A stretch of 56,572 nt of DNA. Origin: Verrucomicrobiota bacterium. GTDB lineage: Bacteria > Verrucomicrobiota > Verrucomicrobiia > Opitutales > Opitutaceae. The position numbers and the translations under genes are program-made. Position 1 is the first letter of the stretch. Each line of letters begins with the position of its first letter. Shown here in pieces: positions 50,537-56,572 of the stretch. Location of the stretch: positions 1 to 56,572 of the forward strand of contig JAEWQP010000029.1 of assembly GCA_023399155.1 (NCBI GenBank), given 5' to 3'. The notes under the pieces are model-generated. The model ran no database searches, was not told where the DNA came from, and saw nothing but the letters and a program-made list of their open reading frames with translations.

Positions 50537-51397
50537 ATGCCGTCCCGTTTTCTCCCCCCGGATTTCGACCGCTCGCGGCCGATCGGAGTGATCGCCGGCA
50601 ACGGGATCTATCCCATCCAGACGGTCAGCGCGATCCGGCGTGCCGGCCTTCCCGTGCGGCTGCTCGGCGTGGACGGCGACGTGCGTACCGAACTTGTGGA
50701 TTCCTTTCCCGAGCGCGAACGGCGTGTGATCGATGTGGGCCAGATCGGCCGGATGCTCTCGAGCCTGCGTGATTTTGGTTGCGGCTATGCAATCATGGCC
50801 GGGCAGGTCACGCCAAAGCGGCTTTTCCACGGCCTGAAGCCCGACCTCAAGGCGGCGGCGATCCTCTTCCGGCTCAAGCGCAAGAACGCGGAAACGATCT
50901 TCGGAGCGATCGCCGAGGAAATCACCGCCATCGGCGTGACGCTACTCGACGCACGCGTCTTCCTCGATGACCAGCTCGCCGACGTGGGTTGGATGACCAA
51001 GCGCCTCGAGCGCGTGGATGACGAATACCTGAACCACGGGATCGAGATCGCCCGCGAAGTCGCGCGCCTCGACATCGGCCAGGGCGTCGTCGTGCGCAAG
51101 GGCACCGTCCTCGCAGTCGAGGCCTTCGAGGGGACGGATGATATGCTGCGCCGCGCCGGCACATTCAAGACCGACGGCATGATCTTCGTGAAAACGGTGA
51201 AGCGCGCGCAGGATTATCGATTCGATGTCCCGGTCTTCGGCCGCCGCACGCTCGAGTCGATGCGCGACGCCAGGATCACCACCGCCGCGCTCGAGGCGGG
51301 CAACACGATCATCCTGGAAAAGCCCGAGGTCCTGAGGCAGGCCGCCGAATGGGGTATCCAGATTCTGGGTTTCCCGCCGGGCGACTCCCGCGCCTGA
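50537..51397 (+). CDS. lpxI: UDP-2,3-diacylglucosamine pyrophosphatase LpxI
   Basis: A 286 aa LpxI (DUF1009) protein. It hydrolyses UDP-2,3-diacylglucosamine to lipid X in lipid A synthesis, in place of LpxH. Motifs are GVIAGNGIYPIQTVSAIR near the start, YAIMAGQVTPKRLFHGLKPD, the middle IAEEITAIGVTLLDARVFL, GQGVVVRKGTVLAVEAFEGTD (in part VVVRKGTVLAVEAFEGTD), with the catalytic Asp region in the C-terminal half (GMIFVKTVKRAQDYRFDVPV). The start at 50537 begins the family similarity. No other lpx gene is nearby, but its presence shows a Gram-negative outer membrane with lipid A. Confidence 0.93.
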   Translation: MPSRFLPPDFDRSRPIGVIAGNGIYPIQTVSAIRRAGLPVRLLGVDGDVRTELVDSFPERERRVIDVGQIGRMLSSLRDFGCGYAIMAGQVTPKRLFHGLKPDLKAAAILFRLKRKNAETIFGAIAEEITAIGVTLLDARVFLDDQLADVGWMTKRLERVDDEYLNHGIEIAREVARLDIGQGVVVRKGTVLAVEAFEGTDDMLRRAGTFKTDGMIFVKTVKRAQDYRFDVPVFGRRTLESMRDARITTAALEAGNTIILEKPEVLRQAAEWGIQILGFPPGDSRA

Positions 51398-51424
51398 ACG
51401 CCGGGGAACTCGAACAGCGATTCC

Positions 51425-52801
51425 CTACGGCTTCAGTCCCGCCAGCCGGCCGAGGATGTGCTTCGAGACCTCGATTCCCTTGCCCATCACCGTGAGATCA
51501 AAGCTCTCGTTCGGTGCGTGCAGGTTGTCCTCGGGTTGAAACATGCCCATCAGGACCGAATCGAGCCCGAGCACGCGCTTGATGTCCGCGATGATCGGGA
51601 TGCTTCCGCCTTCGCGCAGGAAAAGCGGCGGCTTGCCGAAGACTTTCGTCACCCCCTCCTCCGCCGCCGCGAATGCCGTGGCCAGGACGGGCGATTGATC
51701 CTTCGGCGTATTGCTGCGGCCGGGAGGCACGACGACGTAGGGCGGTCCCTGGTGCCCGCGCGTGATATTCATGGACACGCCCTTGGGACAACGCTCCAGC
51801 AGCGTGCGTTCGAGCAGCGCCCAGATAGCATCGGGATCCTGGTCGGAAACCAGCCGGCAGGTGATCTTTGCAAACGCGCGCGACGGGATGACGGTCTTGC
51901 TGCCGATACCCTGGTAGCCGCCGCCGATGCCGTTGAACTCCAGCGTCGGCAGGAAACGCGTGGCTTCGAATGGATCGAACCCGGGCGGCGTGTGAAACTG
52001 CGAAACGCCCAGAAACTCCTGGTACTGCGTGAGGCTCGTTCCCAGGCGCTTGAGTTCCTCGCGCTCCCAGGGCTCGACGTCGAGGACGGCATCGTAAAAG
52101 CCCGGGATGTTCACGCGGCCGTCCGGCGTGTGGAGCGTCGCCAGCAGTTCGGCCATTGCTTGTATCGGGTTGAGCAGGACGCCGCCGTGCAGGCCGGAGT
52201 GCAGGTCGCCCTTTGGCCCCACGAACTCCACCTCGCCTGCGACGATGCCCCGCAGGCCGCAGGTGATCACGATCTGGTCGGCTGACGGGATACCGGTGTC
52301 CGAAAGCAGGAAGAGGTCGCCCTGGAGCTGGTCGCGGTGTGTCTTGAGAAAGCCGTGGAAGCTCGGGCTCCCGATCTCCTCCTCGCCCTCCACCACCATC
52401 GTGACGCGCAGGGGAAGGTCCGGGTTTTCCGCCAGCAGGCGGGCCAGGGCCGTGACGTGCACGAGGAACGGGCCCTTGTTGTCAGCCGAGCCGCGCCCGT
52501 ACATCCGCTCGCCGCGAATCTCGGGCTCGAACGGCTTGGTCGTCCACAGCTGCAGCGGGTCGGGCGGTTGCACGTCGTAATGGCCGTAGATGATCACGTG
52601 CGGCCAGGCGGCCGGGCCGTCACGACGCGCGAGCACGATCGGTTCTTTTTCCGTGGCGACGAGTTCCACCTTGAGGCCGATCTCGCGCAGCGTGGCCGCC
52701 ACAAACTCGCGACAGCGCTGCATGCCGGGCGCAAACGCCGGATCCGCTGAAACGCTTTCGCACCGGATGTATTCTTTCAGTTTCGCGACGTGATCAAACA
52801 T
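51425..52801 (-). CDS. M20 family metallopeptidase (dipeptidase-like)
   Basis: A 458 aa zinc peptidase of the M20 family (carboxypeptidase/dipeptidase group). Metal ligands are visible: His in VIIYGHYDVQPPDPL, the bridging Asp in MYGRGSADNKGPFL, the catalytic Glu pair in MVVEGEEEIGSPSF, Asp in LLSDTGIPSADQ, and the C-terminal His in ENLHAPNESFDL (EDNLHAPNE). The dimerisation domain lies between about 195 and 350. It probably trims dipeptides in the cytoplasm. It is convergent with lpxI, with a gap of 27 bases. Confidence 0.93.
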   Translation of the reverse strand: MFDHVAKLKEYIRCESVSADPAFAPGMQRCREFVAATLREIGLKVELVATEKEPIVLARRDGPAAWPHVIIYGHYDVQPPDPLQLWTTKPFEPEIRGERMYGRGSADNKGPFLVHVTALARLLAENPDLPLRVTMVVEGEEEIGSPSFHGFLKTHRDQLQGDLFLLSDTGIPSADQIVITCGLRGIVAGEVEFVGPKGDLHSGLHGGVLLNPIQAMAELLATLHTPDGRVNIPGFYDAVLDVEPWEREELKRLGTSLTQYQEFLGVSQFHTPPGFDPFEATRFLPTLEFNGIGGGYQGIGSKTVIPSRAFAKITCRLVSDQDPDAIWALLERTLLERCPKGVSMNITRGHQGPPYVVVPPGRSNTPKDQSPVLATAFAAAEEGVTKVFGKPPLFLREGGSIPIIADIKRVLGLDSVLMGMFQPEDNLHAPNESFDLTVMGKGIEVSKHILGRLAGLKP

Positions 52802-53087
52802 GTCCCAAGCGTCGCGCCGCCCGCGCAGTGAGGCGACTCAAAAGGTCGGACACGATTACACGGCCGCACGCATGTCGAGCTCCGGTGAAACCCGGCCTCT
52901 CGCCTTCCCGCCTTGGCGCTTTGTGCTCCGGCGCGGCAACATGGCAGCGGTGCCCGATTTCCGGGCACGTCGAAGCCGATGGCGCAGGCGGCCGCGCGGG
53001 TCCCTCCGCATTCGCGTGGGCGAAAAGGCTCCACGAACGGACGCCGTCCCTGCACGCCGTCCGGTGTGCTCGGAGCGCCCGCTCACC

Positions 53088-53873
53088 TCATTGCTTCGTC
53101 TTCGAGAGCTCGTACTCCTCGAGCGCGATGGGCATGAATTGCTCGAGCTTGCGAATCCGGGTGTCGTCCGAGGGATGCGTGGACATCCACTCCGGAGGCT
53201 TCGACTTGCCTTCCGATTCCTCCTTCATGCGCCGCCAGAAATCGAGCGCAGCACGAGGGTCGTAACCCGCGCGTGCGGCGTAGCGGAGCCCGATCTCGTC
53301 GGCCTCATTCTCGTTCAGGCGGGAAAAGGGAAGAATCACGGCACCGGTGCCAACCAGGCCGTAGGCGGCGAGCGCCAGCTGGCGCTGCGAACTGTCCTTC
53401 TCGCGCAGGGCGATATCCAGCCCCACTCCGCCCGCAGCCATCAGGATCGTCTGCGACATGCGTTCCGAACCGTGGCGCGCAGTCACGTGCGCGATCTCGT
53501 GGCCCATGACGATCGCAAGTTCGTCGTCGGTCTGGGCAAACTCGAATAGCCCGGTGTGCACGCCGACCTTGCCGCCCGGGAGCGCGAAGGCGTTGGGGGA
53601 TTCATCGTCAAACAGCACGAACTCCCATTCCGCTCCGGGCAGCGCATCGCCCACGGCGTGCGCGATCCGGGTGCCCACCCGCTGCACGGTCGCGTTCTTC
53701 TGCGCATCGTTGGATACCTTCCCCTTCGACTTCAGATCGGCGAACGATGCGGCACCGAGCTGCGTCTCCTGGCCGACTGAGACCAACATCAGCGACTTTC
53801 GGCCCGTCTCCGGCACGGTGTAACAGCCGGTGAGAAGCGCGACAAACGGCAGAAGCAGCAGGCAGCGTTTCAT
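53088..53873 (-). CDS. M48 family metallopeptidase lipoprotein
   Basis: A 261 aa periplasm-facing lipoprotein peptidase related to LoiP/YcaL. The signal peptide ends in a lipobox LLTG with Cys17. The zinc motif HEIAH is at 125-129 (IVMGHEIAHVTARHGSERMS), with the third ligand Glu in NENEADEIGLRYAARAGYDP. It ends with WMSTHPSDDTRIRKLEQFMP, the usual C-terminal motif. It takes part in outer-membrane protein quality control in related bacteria. The ATG at 53873 gives the lipoprotein signal. Confidence 0.93.
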   Translation of the reverse strand: MKRCLLLLPFVALLTGCYTVPETGRKSLMLVSVGQETQLGAASFADLKSKGKVSNDAQKNATVQRVGTRIAHAVGDALPGAEWEFVLFDDESPNAFALPGGKVGVHTGLFEFAQTDDELAIVMGHEIAHVTARHGSERMSQTILMAAGGVGLDIALREKDSSQRQLALAAYGLVGTGAVILPFSRLNENEADEIGLRYAARAGYDPRAALDFWRRMKEESEGKSKPPEWMSTHPSDDTRIRKLEQFMPIALEEYELSKTKQ

Positions 53874-54343
53874 GGTGTGACCAATGAATGGAGGCCGCGC
53901 CCGACAGCAAGCGCTGTCCTCGCGAGGCAGCCGCCGAAAACGGTCCGAACCGCCCCGGTCGCGCCACCCATGTCGCCGGGTCTGCGGAGTCAGTCGACCG
54001 ACCCCGATTCTGCACTGCCGAGAACGACAGCGCAGAGGTGAGTCGCACGTAAACAGGTGTCCCATCGGGCCGAAGGCGCGTCCGAGAGACGTACGCCACG
54101 ACAATAAACATGCCCGCGCCTTTCGACCTTGGCGCTCCGGCCGGTCAACGCGTTCCGAGGAAGAGCACGGGACCGAAACGGACCTCGAATCTCTCTACCC
54201 ATCCTTTCGAACGATCCCCTTCGCCACATCGGGATTGCCCGCCCGGCCAGGCGCGGCAGCCTCCGCGACGTGCCACCTCGGGTCTGGGATGCCTTCGTCG
54301 CTGGGGCCCGCGGATGCACAGAACACGACCCCGGAATGTCGCC
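53874..54343. other. Divergent intergenic region, nothing recognised
   Basis: About 470 bases between divergent genes. No repeat, RNA or conserved small gene is apparent. Confidence 0.4.
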
Positions 54344-55159
54344 ATGAAGACCCGATCCCCTGAAACGGCCAGCACCGGTTCACCCGCACCGGGTTTGGTT
54401 TCCACACCCCGGGATGCCGCTCTGCCGCGCCTCTACCGGGATCTCTCGACCTGGTATCGGCTGCTCACGCCCCGCGAGGACTATGCCGACGAGGCCGCGG
54501 TCTTGCGCGCCCTCTTCGAACAGGCGGCGCACCGACCGCTTCGGACCCTGCTCGAACTCGGCTGCGGGGCCGGCCACAATGCCTCGTACCTGACGGATCA
54601 CTACACCTGTACCCTCGTCGATCTCTCGCCCGACATGCTCGGTCTGAGCCGCGCGATCAACCCCGGGGCCGAGCACGTGCTGGGGGATATGCGCCTCGTT
54701 CGTCTCGCACGAGCGTTTGACTCTGTGCTGGTGCACGACGCCGTCAGCTACATGGCGACCGAGCCCGACCTCTGCGCGGCGATCGAGACGGCGTTCGTGC
54801 ACTGCGCGCCGGGCGGTGTGGCGCTGTTCCTCCCCGATTCCATCTGCGAAACCTTCGAGCCAGGGACCGATACCGGCGGCGTCGATCGCGACGGTCGAGG
54901 GCTACGCTACCTCGAATGGCGCCGGGACCCCGACCCCGCGGATACGACCTACACTGTGGACATGGCCATCATGACACGCGATCGCGACGGCTCGGTCCAG
55001 GTGTCGCACGACCGGCATCTCCTGGGCCTCTTCCCGCGCGAGACGTGGCTGCGGCTGCTGACGCAGGCGGGATTCTCAGCGCGCGCCGTGAAGCCGCCGG
55101 ACGGCCCGCCGGACTTTGGCTCGGCGGAGATCTTCCTCGGGCTGCGGCCGGTGACGTGA
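54344..55159 (+). CDS. SAM-dependent class I methyltransferase
   Basis: A 271 aa methyltransferase. Motif I is TLLELGCGAGHNASYL near 78-93, motif II LVDLSPDMLGLSRAI, and motif IV FDSVLVHDAVSYM. It ends with FPRETWLRLLTQAGFSARAV, typical of small-molecule methyltransferases. The first 35 residues are variable. The target is unknown. The next gene, also a methyltransferase but of a different subgroup, starts 7 bases after this stop. Confidence 0.9.
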   Translation: MKTRSPETASTGSPAPGLVSTPRDAALPRLYRDLSTWYRLLTPREDYADEAAVLRALFEQAAHRPLRTLLELGCGAGHNASYLTDHYTCTLVDLSPDMLGLSRAINPGAEHVLGDMRLVRLARAFDSVLVHDAVSYMATEPDLCAAIETAFVHCAPGGVALFLPDSICETFEPGTDTGGVDRDGRGLRYLEWRRDPDPADTTYTVDMAIMTRDRDGSVQVSHDRHLLGLFPRETWLRLLTQAGFSARAVKPPDGPPDFGSAEIFLGLRPVT

Positions 55160-55166
55160 GGCAGCC

Positions 55167-55925
55167 ATGGATACGGGCGACCGATACTGGCCGACGTTCC
55201 TCGAGGTCTTCGAATCCCTGCCGCGCCAGGGCCCGGGCAGCCGTGCGTGCACGGCACGGGCGCTTGCCCTGTGTCGTGAGTTGCCGGACGAACCGATCAT
55301 CATTGATTTCGGTTGTGGAGCCGGTGCCCAGACCCTTGATCTCGCCGCCCTGACCGACGGCAGGATCACCGCGCTCGACAGCCACCCGCCGTTCGTCGAG
55401 CGGTTGTCATCCACGCTCGCCGGGCGCGGACTGAGCCCGCGAGTCCGTGTCGTCCTCGGCGACATGGCACATCCACCCTTTCGCCCAGGAGGCGCCGACC
55501 TCATCTGGAGCGAGGGCGCGGCCTACAGCATCGGCCTGGAGAACGCCCTGCATATCTGGCATCGGCTCCTGCGTCCGGGCGGCTACCTGGCCTACACCGA
55601 GGCGGTATGGCTGCGGAGTGACCCGCCCGCTGAAGCCCGGGCCTTCTGGGAAAAGGAGTACCCACAGATTGGTGACGTGCCGTCCAATCTCGCGCTGGCA
55701 TCGCGCTGCGGTTACGGGATCGCCGGACACTTCGTGCTCCCCGGCGAAACATGGTGGGATGCCTTTTACACGCCGATGGAGGCGCGCATCAGGGAACTGC
55801 GGGAAAAGTACGCGGGCGACGCCGAAGCCACCGCCGCTCTCGGCTCGATCGCAGCCGAGGCCGAACTGCACCGTCGTTTCGGCGACAGCTACGGCTACGC
55901 GTTTTTCGTGCTACGGCGAACGTAG
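55167..55925 (+). CDS. SAM-dependent class I methyltransferase
   Basis: A 252 aa methyltransferase. Motif I is IIIDFGCGAGAQTLDLA, motif II ITALDSHPPFVERL, motif III VRVVLGDMAHPPF, and motif IV ADLIWSEGAAYSIG, which resembles the Mmu/UbiE-like group that includes glycine/sarcosine and cobalt-precorrin-like enzymes. A C-terminal helical part (about 180-252) includes a Glu/Ala-rich coil (EARIRELREKYAGDAEATAA). It overlaps neither neighbour and shares the transcript of the previous gene. Confidence 0.9.
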   Translation: MDTGDRYWPTFLEVFESLPRQGPGSRACTARALALCRELPDEPIIIDFGCGAGAQTLDLAALTDGRITALDSHPPFVERLSSTLAGRGLSPRVRVVLGDMAHPPFRPGGADLIWSEGAAYSIGLENALHIWHRLLRPGGYLAYTEAVWLRSDPPAEARAFWEKEYPQIGDVPSNLALASRCGYGIAGHFVLPGETWWDAFYTPMEARIRELREKYAGDAEATAALGSIAAEAELHRRFGDSYGYAFFVLRRT

Positions 55926-55954
55926 CGCCCCCCGCTTCCGGACGTGAGACCCCA

Positions 55955-55972
55955 CGCCCGCTTGTGCGGGCG
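55955..55972. terminator. Hairpin after methyltransferase genes
   Basis: CGCCCGC and GCGGGCG pair perfectly around TTGT, 30 bases after the stop codon. No T tract follows. Confidence 0.45.
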
Positions 55973-56447
55973 CCCTGGGCGCAGGGTGCCACGCCTCATG
56001 CTGCGGGCGGGAGGAAACCCGGGTCGAACGGGGTCCGCTGGCCTGCTGGGGTGCTCCTGATTCTGAACAACGAGGCTCTTCAAGACGGCATCCGGCGCAG
56101 CGACCGGGCGACTTCCTTTCGGCCCGACTTCATCGAGCACGGGCCGGCGTACAAACTGCCTTGCGGCGGCTGGCTTAGCCATTCCCAGGCTTCGCGCCAG
56201 CCTGCCATTCCCCGTCCGTTCGATCGACCCCGTCTGCTGGCCCCAGCGGACCGCTGGCGCATCGTAATAGGTCAAAGGGTGCGATAAAATGCGATCTACG
56301 CACGGACTCTGCGGGTATTCTTTCGATGAGGACGTCATCCGGGAGTCCGTAAAATGCTAACACGCTCCGAACTACGCTTATGGCTTCGACCGGATCGTAC
56401 GCAACGAAGTCCGCTTCAAGTGTTTTGTGGTCGTATGATGAAGCGCC
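55973..56447. other. Region with a probable interrupted minus-strand gene
   Basis: The part from about 56290 to 56447 has lower GC than the rest of the window. On the minus strand it reads as protein-like sequence (DFVAYDPVEAISVVRSVLAFY, shown in part as DPVEAISVVRSVLAFYGL; then LIERIPAESVRRSHFIAPFD). That frame runs into the IS66-like end at 56448, so the element may have interrupted it. The family is not recognised. The stretch before 56290 shows nothing. Confidence 0.3.
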
Positions 56448-56572
56448 GTAAGCGTAAAGCCGGTCGCCTCCTGTTCGTAGGAAATACGACAGTGTAGAGT
56501 GTCGCAATGGCGAGCACTACCACGGAGCTGATCGAGAGCGGGACGAAGGTGGACGGACGAGGCCGGCGTATC
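56448..56572 (+). mobile_element. Left end of an IS66-like element, cut by the window edge
   Basis: The sequence GTAAGCGTAAAGCCGG at 56448 matches the usual start of IS66-family terminal inverted repeats (GTAAGCG). A transposition gene of IS66 type begins 58 bases inside. The right end and the main transposase lie beyond the window. Confidence 0.7.
56506..56572 (+). CDS. IS66 family accessory protein TnpA, 5' part
   Basis: Only the first 22 codons are in the window. The opening TTTELIESGTKVDGRGRR is characteristic of the small first gene of IS66 elements, an HTH-type accessory protein expressed before TnpB and the DDE transposase TnpC. The gene continues past the window. Confidence 0.65.

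Overview
The window is 56.6 kb of GC-rich bacterial chromosome. The gene set fits a Gram-negative, lipid A-making, free-living heterotroph. Markers include LpxI, a C-terminally extended DnaX, a small omega-like subunit, SufT, 67K-type SppA, and the simple-sequence and dispersed intergenic repeats I associate with Opitutaceae-like Verrucomicrobiota. That lineage is an inference from gene style and repeats, not from a marker alignment. Most of the window is chromosomal housekeeping and regulatory sequence. Mobile DNA is confined to the left end of an IS66-like element at the far right edge, with weak traces of unidentified sequence at the far left.

Layout. 0.5-6 kb: a divergent FtsH protease, a decayed ClC channel, a double PRC-barrel protein and an AI-2E-type permease, all on the minus strand. 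6-13.5 kb: a GNAT acetyltransferase, a tandem ribbon-helix-helix protein with its own terminator, a two-domain membrane enzyme (fatty acid hydroxylase fused to a PAQR/hemolysin III domain), an RsbRD-type histidine kinase cut by an in-frame amber codon, and several small genes including an omega-like RNA polymerase subunit. 13.5-18.1 kb: a minus-strand stress cassette (response regulator, general-stress-17M-like protein, YciF ferritin-like protein, OmpA-like protein) divergent from a NarL-type kinase and regulator pair. 18.3-22.5 kb: a B12-binding radical SAM protein, PurH and a class IV aminotransferase. 22.5-28 kb: an H-NS-like coiled-coil/HTH protein, small and low-complexity exported proteins, an alpha/beta hydrolase, SufT and SppA.

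28-33.3 kb: a conserved unknown protein, a ~207 bp inverted-repeat element, and a three-gene ABC-2 exporter operon. 33.5-36.8 kb: dnaX with an apparent -1 frameshift site that would make the long tau form, the SRP RNA directly upstream of it, and an ECF sigma / anti-sigma / LTxxQ periplasmic protein operon. 37.4-45.7 kb: leuA, a CysZ/EI24-like membrane protein, a tandem 48-bp repeat, a quinone oxidoreductase, O-acetylhomoserine sulfhydrylase, a PEP mutase-family enzyme, dienelactone hydrolase and a frameshifted DUF2161 gene. 45.8-49.9 kb: an exported DUF3108-like protein followed closely by a two-component system. 50.5-55.9 kb: LpxI, an M20 peptidase, an M48 lipoprotein peptidase and two unrelated SAM methyltransferases.

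The most unusual items are the hydroxylase-PAQR fusion, the reversed logic of the dnaX frameshift (zero frame gives the short product), two inverted-repeat elements built on different iterated 6-7-mers but with the same plan, the amber codon inside the last ATPase motif of a sensor kinase, and a dense cluster of TGCA sites upstream of ftsH. No CRISPR array, integrase, reverse transcriptase, toxin-antitoxin pair or recognisable defence system was found.
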